From Erythrophleum ivorense (Eukaryota; Streptophyta; Magnoliopsida; Fabales; Fabaceae): a stretch of 64,000 bases of DNA. The notes beneath the pieces are model-generated. The model did not search any database. It worked only from the letters and a program-made list of their open reading frames with translations, and was not told the DNA's origin. This document shows, piece after piece, positions 1-13,431 of this stretch. The translations under genes were made by a program, and so were the position numbers. The stretch lies in the NCBI GenBank assembly GCA_026724425.1, contig JAIUCV010000277.1:682001-746000 (forward strand). Reading direction: 5' to 3'. Within the stretch, counting starts at the first letter, position 1; each line of letters begins with the position of its first letter.

Positions 1-667
1 AGTCATAAGTAATTATTAAATTTTTCATATAAATAAAATAATCAATTATATTTAAAAAAATACTCTATCATTCCTAAGAATGTTGTAAATGAGCCAAAAA
101 CGTTAATGCAATGTTCCTAGGAATATCATAAAATTTATATAAAAATATTTTGAGTAAAACAAACAGTCCTAACAACATTCCTCGAAACCACGTTCTCCCA
201 AAAAAATCTAATTCTGTGCGAAAGGGGATTATTAGTTTGATCTCTTTTACGTAGATACTAATATTCACACAATATAAGAATAAAAGGTTCTCAAATTTCG
301 ATCAATCACTGATGGGAATGAAGATTTGCATATTTGAAGATTTGTATGAATATTGCTTTCTCATGAATGTAATATGTTTAAAAATAATTTTATAGTTCAC
401 ATACGAGACAGGAAAAAATTTATTTTTCTAATTCAGACATTTTTAAAATTACGAAATGATTTGCGTATGAAACATCTCTTTAAAATATGTTGAACGAAGG
501 AGGTATAAAAATAGAATAAGATGAATAAATTTTAATCTGCACTGGTTGATTTCATTTACTTAATTTGAGTGAAGAGTAAAGAGGTTATGAACAACTTATA
601 ATTAAAATGATTCGTTCGTGTCAAAAGAGGAGAAGCTATAATTAATGAAGTTTAAAGTCAACACCTC

Positions 668-699
<32 letters not shown>

Positions 700-2590
700 G
701 CAAAATGCTTAACACTTAAATTCAATATAGGTGTCATTTGATCTAAGTCTTTTGAACAAGTTAAAAAAAAATTAGTAATTTTCACATCTAATGAATTGAC
801 AAAGATACTATTATTCTTCTACTGAAAGACAAAATAAATATAAAAATATTTATGTCATGTTTTTATAATTTTTTGCATTTATCGTGCTATGAAAAAATAA
901 AGTAAATATTTCTGCACTAACAATGTGTTAATAAGAAGTGGCCTATATATTTATATATATATATATTTTGTCTTCTAATAAAAGAGTTGGAATATTATAG
1001 TCTACTTTATTACCCCCACAATACATATAAAACTATGATAAAATGTCTTAAAAACTCTTTTAACTTTATTTTGTGTCATAGGAAAAGAAAGAGCACAGTT
1101 TAAACGTATTGTTCTAGTGTTAAAATTGCTAATATTAATATAATAAGTAGTGTGATAAGAATTGATTTGGATCAGTTTGACTAGTTGAATTAAAAATTGG
1201 TTTATAGTCTAATTCAATTAGTTAAAAAAATTAATTAGTCCATAAATTTGTTTTTGAACCAATAAAAAAGTAAGTGAATCAATACTGAATCGATCAAAAA
1301 CTAAGTAAACCAATCATTAAATTGTTGTTTGAATTTTTATCAAATAAAATAGTTCATTTTAGATAAATTTAAAAGACTAAAAATAAAAAAGTACTAAAAA
1401 AAAGATGTTAAAACATAAAAAAGAATATAAAAGAAACAAAATAAATATACTTGACTATTTTTTATTCTTACTCCCTATCATATCACATCATTTAAAAGTA
1501 TTTTTTTTTAATATCAAAGTGTTTAACCAAAATTATTATTTGCTTGTTATTTTTTTTTTATTTTTTAACGATAGATAGAATCTTAGTATAAATAGAAAAT
1601 TAAAAAAATTATATTAAATATTTGTAACTTTTAATCATTAATAATTTTGTAATTAAAAAATAAAGTTTCAAATATTTTAATAAATATTAAATTAATAATC
1701 AAATATTTAAAATTTATTAATATTTATTTATTATATTAAATTTTTAATATATAAAATTTGTTAATATATATTTAATTATTTTTAATTTAATTATAATTAA
1801 GCTAATAAATTATAAATCAACATCACCGTGATCAATTGGATTTTAAAAATATTGATAACGAGAATGAAGGTTAGAGTTCTCCATACATATAATTTGAATT
1901 AATTTCTCTTTTTGGAGAAAGGAAGTGATGGTGGGTTGCCAAGTTGGGAATCCACTGTTAGATGATGAGGTGTTGATAATTGGGCGGATGCAGTGAGTAG
2001 AAATTAGCACGCGCGGAAAGTTTGGGCAAGTTTTGCAAATTGCTAATGCCTAATAGTCTTCTTCTTTGGGCACTAGCGGTGGTCCCAACTTGTACACCTG
2101 TTGCTCCTTGATTGGTAGGAAATTCTTTTTATATATTTTTGGGATGAATATTTAATTAATAAAATAAAAACCACCCACAAACACGAGTAACAGGAGCGTG
2201 GTGTGGTAGTGGGGGGTACTATTTGAGATTGAGCGTGGCTTCACTCCACTAACCATTTTGTGGACAACCCACTCTTCCCTCTCCTTCTCCTCTACATAAC
2301 ATCCTGTCACATTCTTCTCCCTATTCCCATCTCTCCTTACACCAGCAACTTTCCCACTGTAACTAATGGAGTTTGGATTCTTTCCCTCTTTCTTTCTTTT
2401 TCTTTTTTCCTTCACTTTTTTATTAATTTAAAAAAAAGTTGGTATAAAAAGTATAAAACTCATCTTTTAAGTAAGTTTTATATATTTAAATAAAAGATAC
2501 ACACACAAATATATAATATTAATCTTTTTTTATAAAACTTAATAATACCTATATAAAATAAAAAAACTTATTAAAGTAAGTGCTCAATTC
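1..2590. other. AT-rich intergenic DNA, no gene seen
   Basis: No reading frame here has coding character. A TTA/ATT trinucleotide microsatellite occupies about 668-699. A relatively GC-richer island at about 1900-2140 has no long ORF or splice-like structure that I can support. The rest is A/T runs typical of plant intergenic DNA. Confidence 0.6.
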
Positions 2591-3056
2591 GGTCTCATAT
2601 ATAAAATATTTTTTTAAGATTTGATTTGATTTAAAATATAAGAAATAAACTATTAAAATTTAGTATTTTAATTATAGTATTCTAATTATACATTTTATTA
2701 AATGAATTATTTAAATTATGAGTAGTAGCTATCATTAATTTTAAAAAGAAAGTACACATATTAAATAAGAATATTTTTAAAAAATAATTTTTATTTGAGA
2801 TAAAATTAAAAAGATTAGTTGTTTTTAATAAATTTTTTTAATTCTCATAAATTAGTTATTTGTTTCTTATACATGAAATCGAGAATTAAGAATTTCTCTT
2901 TAAAATGAATAATAATTACTACTCATAATTTAAAATATTTATTCAATAAAAAGTATAAATAAAATATTATAATTAACATACGAAACACTAGTGAATTATT
3001 TTTTATATTTTAAATCAAATCAAATCTCAAACAAATTTTTTATATATAAGACTAGA
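2591..3056. repeat. Inverted-repeat (MITE-like) element, about 0.47 kb
   Basis: The left end (gtctcatatataaaat, then agatttgatttgatttaaaatata) recurs inverted at the right end (atttaaatcaaatcaaatctc, then tatataagac). Inner segments around 2640-2735 and 2915-2990 also pair (for example aattatgagtagta against tactactcataattt). The whole segment could fold into one long imperfect hairpin, the usual form of a non-autonomous palindromic DNA element. It has no coding capacity. I could not define a target-site duplication, so the boundaries are approximate and the superfamily is unassigned. Confidence 0.55.
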
Positions 3057-3643
3057 GATAATAAATCATAAGGCTATTTGATATATTTATTTCAATTTTT
3101 TTTAAATACTTTTAGTATCATTTAAACTGTATAAAGAATATACTTAAGAACGAGACAGAGTGCAACACTATTTTCAGACAAGGCAGAAACACAATGGATG
3201 CTCTTGTCCGGAATCATGTTGGCTGCTTTGATATGAGCAGATTCATCCCACCTTTCCAGACTCTCGTGTCTCCCTTTCGTCAACGGGTTGAATAATGGTT
3301 CAAGCGCACGCCCGTGATCTCTGTTCCTTAACCCAAGTCAATCCCTTTTTTTTTTAATAATTTTTAAAAGACAACATATAAATTGAAATTTAATATTTCA
3401 TATAAATCACTCATACACTTTACTGCTAAATTATGTTTAATAATTTCTTTTCTCTGTGCAAATTCAAGATTACATATTTTCTGTTTTTCGGGATTGGAGG
3501 GGCTGTTCGTGTCTCGTGCCGTCCTATAAATTATTTACTAACTAAAACAAATAGAATATGATTTACAGACATCAATTCCGTGCATATTAAAAAAACAATA
3601 GAGGAGTGTATATATATATATATATATATATATTAATAGAGGA

Positions 3644-3685
<42 letters not shown>

Positions 3686-6509
3686 GGGTTTAGTTAAATT
3701 ATATTTATTTTTTTAAATTACATTCAACTCTCCTAATATCTGATATATATTGCAAAAATATTTTCTCTAATTTATTTTTTTTGTCAATAAAAATAACTTT
3801 CTCTTTAATCTGTGATGGTAATTTGATTTTTAGTATCATAGCAATAAAATAATTAAATTGATAATAAGTTCTAATGTGAAACTGCGATTTGTTTTTAATA
3901 TGAAAGTGAAAACATTTAGACACTCTTATTTTTAGGGAGAATATATATTATGTAAAAAATTAATTTTATTGACAAAAAAATAAATTAGGATAAATATTTT
4001 TAAAACAAAATAATATCAAGTATAATTTAATTAAATTCTAAAAATTTAATATAATTCCTTCAAAAAATTAAGTACCCATCAACTCAACTAATTGCTCGAT
4101 AAAATATGCATATGTTCACTACGTTTGCACGATGAATATGTTTGTAAGGATAGGGCTCAGATCAGATGTACTTCGCTATATTTATATATGATTCATCTTC
4201 TTGTAATCTTTTTTCTTTTTAACACAATTATATAGTTTATGCGCGATGCACTTCGCTTTCATGCCATTATTTATGTTTTATATCAATAATAAGCATTCAT
4301 AGACATATAATATATGATTAGCGAAAGTCTAGTAAATTATTATTTTATGTTCATAATCTTTCTTCCCCGTGGTAGCTAATTGTTCTGTTGGCTTGTTGGG
4401 CTTTTTAGTTGGGCTTTTTAGTCCCCCCTCTTTTTACTTTTGAAAAAGTTCATAATCCCTACAAAAAATTGGAACTATGAATTTAATATTGAAATCATTT
4501 GTAAATTTTACGATGGTTATGAAAATTAGATTAAAATAGCCAAGCGAATTGAAAGCTAATGAATTAATCATGTAACTTGTTTATTTCACTTTCAAAATAA
4601 ATTAAAAAAATTAGTTAATAATTAGTCAAATCAATAAAAACTCAACCAATTTGACGCTAAGTCGATTAAAAAAATAATTTTTTATTTTTTATTTAAAAAT
4701 AAGTTTTGATATTTTGTAATAAAAATTTATAATATTTTATAAATTCTATTCAATCCAATTCACATGAATTTATTGTTATATATAAATTTTTTTAATTGTA
4801 TTTATATCTGTAAATATTTATATTTATTTTAAATATTATTTTATAATATATGTATTAATTCAAACGTAAAATAATATATATATTTTTGTTTTTATATATT
4901 TTTAGAAAAGAAATTTAACCCTAATTCAACTATAGTAAGGTCATTAAACGGAGAATAATTTCTTATCCAAATTTAATATTTAATCTGACTGTTACAACAT
5001 TGAATTCTACTACTCATTTTTCTTACAAAACATCCATTATATATATTGCGATCATTCCTATTCTCATCTTCTTGGATATTGACAACGGAAGCAAAATGGA
5101 AAATTTTATTTTCCAAAAGAAAGGGACGAATTTAAACGTGGCAAAGATCGTTAGACGATAAATACATAAAGGAAATCAAAAAGAAAAAAAGAAAGAGGAA
5201 ATTGGAGAATAGAAAAAAGAAGAAAAAGCAAGTGGAAAGAAATAAAAAAACAAGTTAGGAAGAATTGGTTAAGGAAGGAGATGGATTGATGATTGCAGAG
5301 CAAATGCGTAATAGCATTGAGGCGATGAGGAGCAGGCGTGCTTGGCGTGCCCACTATTACCCGTCTCTCCACTGTCACTAGGCACTCCTATATAAAAATC
5401 CTTTTTAAAACCAAATCCCACGCAAAGTGCACTACACACACTTTCTTCCCCTTTTAAAATTATCATTAGTGTGTGCGATTTCAGTGACATGCCCTCAAAT
5501 TGTCCTCCACACGTGCTCTAGTGCTTCTCTTGCATCACCTTTTAATATCATGTCAAACTTGGTAAGCTTTCCTCGGACACCAAGTGTCGCCATTTCCCTT
5601 CGTCATCCTCACTTTCACTAACATCCCCATCATACCTTTTCTTTTCCTTTCTTTTTTTTTAATATTTAAATTATGCATTCCTTTTTTTTAATTTCTAAAA
5701 TCAAAAAGTGCTATACGTTAAATTTTTTATGGTTAAAAAATAAAAAACAATTATACTTGATTAAGCAATAAATTACAATTACAGTAAAATCAATCCTCGT
5801 GTTTGAAGATCTCGGTTCATTAATAATGCAGATAAATATCAGGGTTGACTTGGGATTGTTTGGATCAAGCAAAGTAGATAAGGTATAGAGGTCGGAGAGG
5901 AGTCCTAGGACAAAAAATAATGGCACAATCTATATCTTAATGTATGGTCCCAAAGCCTGAGAATATGGCCTTCCACGATCTGGACCGTCCAATTTGCATT
6001 GGGTTTTATTTATGGTGTCGCCCACCCGAATGAGTTTAAATAAATGTTGCATCTTAGTTATCATCATTATCGTTAACCCATGCTTCTGTCAACAAATCAA
6101 TATTTAGAGGTTACGACAGTGTATAGATGCGTCTAATTAATTGAAAAGGCGATTGCCGTCCTAAGCAAAATTAATATTGCACACAATTCCATCTTATACT
6201 TGTCTTCAACCTCACCCAATTTAGTATTTAGATACTGAGCATTAAAGATTATAATAAAATTAATGATAAATTCTTATTTTACAATACAAACTTTAAATAA
6301 CATCAATACCTTTTTAATTAAGTAATCAAGATATCCAAATTTAATAGACGAAAAAATTTGAGTAGACAGTTTTAAACGGTTGTGATAAACATAAAGTATT
6401 GAAATAGTTACTTTAGATAGAACAAAGCGGGGGGGAAGTGATTAAATTGATTTGAATAATGGAAAAAAAACAGATATGCAAGATCAGCACAGTTTTGTCT
6501 TTTCGGGTG
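3057..6509. other. Intergenic DNA with TA and GA microsatellites
   Basis: TA repeats lie at about 3608-3633 and 3645-3663, followed directly by a GA repeat at about 3664-3686. Two GC-richer patches (about 3140-3340 and 5270-5640) carry only short ORFs, the better being a 33-codon frame at 3194-3295. None has recognisable similarity or splice context. I see no supported gene. Confidence 0.55.
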
Positions 6510-6791
6510 CTGTCCAGGAGCCGTGTAAAATGTTAAAACTAATGTCCAACCTAAACAAGGAAGCGCCGCCGCGTGCTTATGGAGTGGGAACAAATCGCTA
6601 TATCTAATGCTTTAGTCCTTTTTTTTTTTTTCAATAAGATTAAATTACAATAATTTTTTTAGAATTTGGTTGAAATTATATAAATTTTTATTATATTTAC
6701 AAAATATATATTTTACTTAACATTGACTTATTATAATGATTGTGGTTGTTTGAAGCTCAAAATGGTCAAGTATTTGAGTTTCGAAGATGCC

Positions 6792-6909
6792 AATTTGAAA
6801 AAAATATTCCTTAGCCACTCTATAATCCAAAAGTGATTAATGTCCTACCTAATTTGAGAAGGGCATTCCTTAACCACTTTATAATCCAAAAGTGATTAAT
6901 GTCCTACCC
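6792..6909. repeat. 59-bp tandem duplication, private to copy A
   Basis: Two adjacent 59-bp units (6792-6850 and 6851-6909) share ataatccaaaagtgattaa followed by tgtcctacc. Copy B of the large duplication has a single unit at about 11762-11820, so this small duplication happened after the large one. Confidence 0.7.
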
Positions 6910-7384
6910 AATTGAGTAGGGAATATCCTTGAAAAATCTCAATATATATATATATATATATTAGTTCTATTTTAAAATTTTTAAATAAAATATCTTCTAT
7001 TAATCTAAATATACAAATATATATTATATCAAAATATTTACAAATACAATAAAAAATTAAATTTTATTTTTATTAAATTTTAAAGAATATTTTTAGGTTA
7101 ATCAAAGATATTTTAATCAAAAAATTTAAAATTAAACTAAAATATATAGCAATTTTTTTATGGGAAGTGTATATATATTTTTTAAAATAAAAAAGGTTTG
7201 TGTAATTTTAAAAAAATTATATACAATTATTTATATTTTTGCTATCAAAGTCTATAATTAAAATATAATAAATATATGATTTTGTTAATAATATTATAAT
7301 AAGTGCATGATTTTTGAAAATAAATATATAATTTTTCAATCAATATATACATTTATCATATTCTTATTAAAAGATTATACATTT

Positions 7385-8165
7385 GGTTAAATTAGTATTT
7401 TGGTCCTTTAACTTTATTTAATGCTTCAAATTAGTCCTATAATTATGAAAAAATTTCAAAATAGTCTCCTAATTTTATTTAGGTTTCAAATTGATCTCTT
7501 AATTTTAAAGTGTTACAAAATGATGTCTTAAAAAATTTATTTATTATAAAAAAACCCTTAATTTAATCATTTAAATAAAAAGACACTTATTATAAAATTT
7601 TAAAAACTAAAAAATGTTTAAAAAATTCACTAAAATAAAATGTTTTAAAATAATATTTACTTTAATATGAAAATCTATACTATTTTTATAAAATTTTCAT
7701 ATTAAAATAAAGATTATTTTTTTAAAATATTTTATTTTAGTGAATTTTTAAGTATTTTTTAGTTTTTAAAATTTTATAATAAGTGTTTTTTTTTGTTCAT
7801 GTGATTAAACTAAGAAAATACTTTTACATAATCTTTTCAATAAATTTATTTATAAAATTTTTTTAATATATTTTTAAATTATTTATTTTAAATATTTCAT
7901 ATTAAAATAAGTATTTTAAATTGGTCTCTTAACTTTTAAAATTAAAGAACCAATTTAAAGCATAAAATAAAATAAAATTTTAAAAGTTAATGGAATAATT
8001 TAAAATATTAAATAAAATTAAAGGACCATTTTAAAATATTTCAAAATTAAAAGATTAATTTAAAACATTAAATCAAATTAGTATATCATTTTAAAATACT
8101 TTAAAATTAAAGGACTAATTTGAAATATCAAATAAAGTGAAAAGGACTAAAATGCTAATATAACC
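7385..8165. mobile_element. 781-bp palindromic non-autonomous element, copy A only
   Basis: The ends are inverted repeats: ggttaaattagtattttgg at the left, and at the right a segment whose reverse complement begins ggttatattagcattttag. Phrases such as caaattagtcct recur inverted through the element, and an internal palindrome surrounds about 7690. The corresponding site in copy B (about 12295-12320) lacks the element. It encodes nothing. The target duplication is very short (perhaps att) and I cannot fix the superfamily. Confidence 0.65.
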
Positions 8166-8950
8166 ATTATTATATTTTAATTGAATAATTTGATAATAAA
8201 TATATAAACAGTTGTAATAAAAATCTAATCCTTTAACAAAATTCAATAGGGATATGTGAAGTTTATTTTTTTTTCTTTTTTTATCTGCTTGTTAAATATT
8301 ATAACTCCCAAACAAGGTATAAATAAAAATGATAGATTCAATTAAAAAATAGAGTATCTGAAGCCATCATTATCAAAAGAATAAACCGCAATGACAGTAA
8401 TTAGGAACAATATTGAACAATAAACAAATAAGTCATTATTTGAATTATCTTACAACAACGACAACAGCAACAGTCTTACGATGGAATTAGGAACCAAAAA
8501 AAAAGGATATTTGTAATATTTCGACCGGATATAATATTATGTACTCTATTTTTTATTTTGTGTGTCCATCAACCACCATCTGTGTGTGTGTTGTTTGTGT
8601 GTGTTGTTTTTTTTTTTTTTAAATAAGCAATACTTCATAAAGCTCAAGAGATAGAGTTTGTCATCAAGCTATGGATATTTACGTGATTAGTCAAATACTT
8701 TAATTAAATTCTCCCATAGATCATCAAGGCACAAAAGTAAAAGTACTTTTTTTCTTGTGTGTGTGGGGAAAATTATACCAATAGAGTTGTACAAACATGG
8801 TTAAAAATGAAACGTAACAAACAATTTTTTTTTTAAGGGGTGAAATTCCAAGATGGGCAGGCCTAGGGTATAGTGAATAAGGTGGAGATTAGAGATAGTG
8901 GGTCTGCTCCTTTAGTCCTTTTAGCCCTGCCAGTATGTGCATGTGGTGAG

Positions 8951-9271
8951 CGGAACCGATTCCCTGCACTTCCCAAAGAAGTGCAGAGAGGTGCACTTCT
9001 CATCTGGACCGTCCAGATTTGATCTCGACGGTCCAGATCTATTCTTAATTTTTTTAAAAATTTTAACATTTTTATTATTTTAAAAAATGTAAAATATCAG
9101 ATAAAATTAATCTCTTAACTGTATAATTTTAAGAAAAATGATATTTTAAGTAAAAAAATTAAAATAAAAAAATAAAATCTGGACCGTCCATATCAAATCT
9201 GGACGGTCCAGATCACTTCTCAAAGAAGTGCAGGCTGTGCACTTCTTTGAGAAGTGCAGAGAAATCGGACC
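8951..9271. mobile_element. 321-bp MITE with 11-bp target-site duplication (Mutator-like), copy A only
   Basis: Terminal inverted repeats read approximately GGaaCCGATT at the left and GGtCCGATT in the reverse complement of the right end, followed on both sides by CTGCAC, AAAGAAGTGCA and GGACCGTCC/GGACGGTCC blocks. The direct repeat catgtggtgag flanks the element at 8940-8950 and 9272-9282. The unoccupied site, catgtggtggg, is in copy B at about 13324. TIRs with a 9-11 bp target duplication are the hallmark of Mutator-like elements. No ORF is present. Confidence 0.8.
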
Positions 9272-9389
9272 CATGTGGTGAGAGTGTAGAAAAGAAAGAT
9301 GGATAGGGCGACTAACCTTCGCGCTTTTTCTCGTGAAACCTATTACCCAAAAAAAAAAAAGTACATGAGACGTGAAAATTAAAATAACC

Positions 9390-9562
9390 AGTTCGTTTGC
9401 TTTTGCAAAAGATAAAAGGTTATTTTTTTATAATCATGTATTATCATCTCTTTATAATCATTATTTAATAATATTTATTTTTTTAAAATTCAAATTAAAA
9501 TATAAAAATAATTTTTTTATTTACAAAAGTATTTTTTATTTTTATTTTGTATACCAAACAAG
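9390..9562. repeat. Small MITE-like repeat present in both duplicate copies
   Basis: The left end resembles gttcgtttgcttttgcaaaa and the right end reads ttttgtataccaaac. The copy B counterpart at about 13450-13620 has cttgtttggttttgtgcaaa and ttttgcataccaaac. Ends of the gtttggt...accaaac type are common in short hAT-like elements. It occurs in both copies, so it was there before the large duplication. Boundaries are approximate. Confidence 0.4.
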
Positions 9563-10384
9563 CTTAGGACTACTAGTTTGCTTGACGTCCAAAAAGAAAA
9601 ATGATTTTTTTATGTTTATAATGTTTATTATGATTTTATAATTATTATTTAATAATTTTATTATTTTTTAAAATAAAAACACAAATGTCATTATCTATCA
9701 ATTTTATTCACTATTTTTTTTATTTTCATTTCTATTTTCATATTTAAGTTTTTATATACCAGATGGCACTTGTTTTTGGGAGAAAAGAAATTGTTTAATT
9801 TTCTAAGAGCTTTTTTTTTAGTTATAAAATAAGGTTTTTTTTTTAATTTGGTAGTAAAAGTAATTTTTTATTATAGAAAGGAAACAAAAAAATTAAGACT
9901 TCTTTTTTAACATAAAAAAGATAAATAAATAATTATTTTTTGTAAGATAAAAATATCCTTACTCAAGCCAACCTTATAATTTTTCTTTGTTATTCTCATT
10001 TATTTTTCTACCGTTATATACTTATTTTCATGCATTATATATTTACTTTAATGTTATATACCATACGAATTTATCTTGATTAAAATATTTTTGCCCTCCT
10101 TGTGATTTTATTTTTTATATTATAATTAAATAAAACTTAAACATTTAATTAAAATTAATGATAATGAACATTTAAAATAATTATTTGTTTAAATAACAAT
10201 AATTACAAAGTCAAATCTATACATGTTATTTTTTGAAATTTAATAATAAAAAGCACTTTTTTTTAAAAGATTTGTTAAATGCAATAATATTTCTTAAAAT
10301 ACTTATTAAATAATTTTTGGGAATACAGATTATTATTTTTTGTCCTTCACAATACTTCTTCTAAAACTTCATTTCTAAAGAAAA

Positions 10385-10800
10385 TTAAAACAAGAAAACT
10401 AAAAAAGAAAGGCTAGGTAAATAAAGAGGCTGCTCAATACATAGAACACAATTTCCTGTTAAAAGTTCTATATGATGTCTTTGTAGCATATCAGGAGTGG
10501 GAATAGCTATGTCTCTTGACTTCGATATGAAAAGCAATAGATTGAGTGGAGGTTGATTTTCTAGAAACTCTTTCAATGGAAATTTGTAGTACATGGATAA
10601 TTGTGTTTCAAGCTTTCGTGCAAGAACTTTGTATCCGTCAACTAAATATATACCTTTTGAAAATTTTGTCCATATCAGTTTTATCATTACCACACATTTA
10701 AAAGATCAAACTCAGTAGAATCTACTCACAATTATTTGTTGAATACATAGCCCCAGCTTTGGACACATTCCAACAATTTGGAAAATGATCGATCAAATCA
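10385..10800 (-). pseudogene. Unidentified coding-like fragment, copy A (disrupted)
   Basis: The minus strand reads as a plausible protein segment with balanced composition: a stretch containing YYKFP, KEFLENQPPL, LLLFISK and IPTPDMLQR, and upstream DLIDHFPNCW. In this copy the frame is broken between the DLIDHFPNCW part and the rest by stops and at least one frameshift. The copy B equivalent is open over 138 codons. I do not recognise the family. It is probably a decayed exon or gene fragment. Confidence 0.4.
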
Positions 10801-10929
10801 CGGACCTTGTATAGATTTTCTGGGTTACCAGTGGATATACACCAGATTTTATTTTGTAATTTAATTCTATTCCCATTACCAACCACCGGTATTAGATATC
10901 AAAAAGTCATTAACACGCTGTTACCAATA

Positions 10930-11160
10930 TCCAAGATGATTGTGATGAGTTCGTAAATTCAAACTTTGAATTTATACTACCATATTTATTCATAGCCCAT
11001 CTAAAAGAGGGAATTAAGCTTATTCACAACTCTTCATATGTGCTTACTCATTGGATTAGTTTTATGAATATTCCTAGACCTCCATTATTTTCTGAGCCTG
11101 AAAACATTTCATATTCAACAAATGCATTTTTGGTCTATGCTCGATGAGATAAAGTAGATG
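10930..11160 (+). pseudogene. Unidentified coding-like fragment on plus strand, copy A
   Basis: The plus strand reads a protein-like segment (FILPYLF, KLIHNSSYVLTHWIS, IPRPPLFSEPENISY, STNAFLVYAR) that ends in a stop and then continues as KVDVEKSASPIAR. The same phrase is conserved in copy B, where it has a stop after PPLFF. The two copies preserve this protein-like pattern on the strand opposite the neighbouring fragment. I do not recognise the family. Confidence 0.35.
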
Positions 11161-12693
11161 TGGAGAAATCTGCTTCTCCAATTGCCAGGCAGTTTTCTTC
11201 CTTACTCTCTTGTTTTGTATTGGTATAATTCCTGGTATTTTGCTTACGTATTACCTATTTCTTCCTCTTTATCGAAGTTGATGGAATTATATAGCAGATA
11301 CCTGACAACCTAAATACAGATATTGATGTAGTTTCCATCAAGTTGAATAACTGATCACAAATAATTAGGGCAAGAAAATTCACGCAACTTAAAATGTCAA
11401 AAATAAAATAGGGGAAATATGGGACACCGACACACGAAGGTATTGTGATGTTTCGTTTTTCTTTTCTCTTTTTTTTTTTTTTTTAAATATATAGGTATGA
11501 TCCATGAGCAGATGAGAAGAAGCAGATTCTAATGTCCAAGAGTCGTGTTAAAAGTTAAAACTAGTGTCCAACCTAAATAAGGAAGCCCTCGTGTGCTTAT
11601 GGATTTGGAACAAATCGCTATATCTGATGCTTCAGTTTTTTTTTAATTACGTTAATTTTTTTTATTTTGTTGAAATTATATTTTACTTAACATTAGCTGA
11701 TTGCAATAATAGTGGCTGTTTAAACCTTAAAATGGTCAATTATTTGAGTTCTGGAGATGCCAATTTGAGACAGACATTCCTTAATTATTTTATAGTCCAA
11801 AAGGAATTGATATCCTACCCAATTGAGTAGGGGTACCATTGGAAAATCTCAATATATATGTAAGTTATATTTTAAATTTTTTGAATAAAATATTCTCTAT
11901 TAATCTGAATTAATAAACATATATTATATCTAAATATGCAACAATAAAATTAAAAAATAAAATTTATTTTCATTAAATTTAAAAAACATATTTACATTAA
12001 TAAAAGATATTTTAGTAAAAAAATTTAAAATTAAGCTCAAATATATAACAATTTTTTTATTTTATGGGAGGTGCATATATATTTTAAAAATAAAAAAGAT
12101 TTGTGTAACTTTAACAAAGAAAAAAAAATTTATATATAGTAATTTATTTCATTACTATCAAGTTTTTTTATTAAAATATGATAAGTATATGACTTTTTAA
12201 TATTATCATGATAAGTGTATAATTTTTACAAATAAATACTTATTTTTTTAATTAAATTATATACATATCATATTGTTATTAAAGGACTATACACTTATCA
12301 TTTTTAATTAAAAAATTTAAGGGCAAAGATATAAGCAATTGTAATAAAGTTTAATCCTTTAACAAAATTTAATAGAAATTCATATAATTTATTTTTTTCA
12401 TCGGCTATTTAAATATTATAACTCCCAAAAAAAGGTATAAATAAAATGACAACTTCAATTCAAAAATAAAGTATTTGAAACCATCATTATCAAAAGAAAA
12501 AAAATAACAATAGTTGGGAATAATATTGAACAGTGAACAAATAAGTCATTATTTGAATTTTCTTGAAATAATAGCAGCAGCAACAATAATCTTATGATGG
12601 AATTAGGAACAACAAAAAAAGATATTTGCCATATTTTCCCCGGATATAATATTATGTACTTTATTTTTTATTTTGTGTGTGCACCAACTGCTC

Positions 12694-12696
<3 letters not shown>

Positions 12697-12739
<43 letters not shown>
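12697..12739. repeat. GA dinucleotide microsatellite
   Basis: About 21 uninterrupted GA units, followed by a short gt/tg-rich tract. The copy A counterpart near 8580 has only a gt-rich tract, so the GA array expanded after the duplication. Confidence 0.9.
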
Positions 12740-12742
<3 letters not shown>

Positions 12743-13052
12743 ATGTATGTGCTTGTGTGTGCGTGCATGCGCGTGTTTTTTTTTTTAGTTTAGTTATTTG
12801 TTTTTAATAAGCAATGCTTCATAAAGCTGGAGAGATAGAGTTCATCATCAAGCTATGGATATTTATGTGATTAGTCAAGGCTTTAATTAAATTCTCTCAT
12901 AGATCAGCGAGGCACAAAAGCAAAAGTACTTTTCTTGTGTGTGGAAAATTATACTAGTAGAGTTGTACAAATATGATTAAAAATGGAATGTAACAAACAA
13001 AATTAAAAAAAAAAAGTGAAATTCTACAATAGACGAACTTAGTGTATAGCGA

Positions 13053-13258
13053 AAATTGATTATTAAAAAGGAATGGATGAAAATAAAAATAAAAAATAAA
13101 AATGTGATTTTATAAATAAAAAATATTTATAATATTTTTATTTTTAATAATTAAATAATTATTATTAAAAAATATTAAATAATAATTATAAAAATAAAAC
13201 TGATATTTTCTCAAACTTTCCTTTTTCCTTCAAAATGTTTCTCCCCATTTCTTGCTAC
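13053..13258. mobile_element. Roughly 206-bp AT-rich insertion, copy B only
   Basis: Copy A reads gtatagtgaataaggtggag without interruption at about 8869-8887. Copy B has gtgtatagcga, then about 200 bp of AT-rich sequence, then aaggtgggga. The inserted piece has partly self-complementary ends (ggaatggatga against a right end with cccattt and ccgaatggggcc). It is probably a small MITE. Exact ends are uncertain. Confidence 0.4.
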
Positions 13259-13400
13259 CGAATGGGGCCTAAGGTGGGGATTAGAGATAGTGGGCCTGCT
13301 CCTTCTCGCCATACCAGAATGAACATGTGGTGGGAGCATAGAAAGGAAAATAGCTAGAGTGAGTAATTCTGACAACTTTATCACGTGAAACTTATTGGCA

Positions 13401-13431
<31 letters not shown>

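Larger units (their letters stand above)
6510..11529. repeat. Tandem duplication, copy A (about 5.0 kb)
   Basis: This segment is repeated head-to-tail by 11530-15666. Diagnostic matches run through both: the start (gtccaacctaaa, then ggaagc and caaatcgctatatct) at 6543 and 11567, the middle (caagctatggatattta) at about 8667 and 12851, the minus-strand coding-like fragment at 10431 and 14534, and the end (ggtatgatccatgag) at 11492 and 15635. The offset falls from about 5024 to about 4103 along the unit because copy A contains elements missing from B. Identity is clearly below 100 percent with many small indels, so the duplication is old. Confidence 0.8.

Noticed and set aside
3194..3295. 33-codon ORF (starting MDALVRNHVGCF) in a GC-richer patch
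   Set aside because: It is short, with no promoter or conservation evidence available. Left as unsupported.
5151..5490. Overlapping minus-strand ORFs of 73-75 codons
   Set aside because: No recognisable domain. The translations are typical of purine-rich DNA read in reverse.
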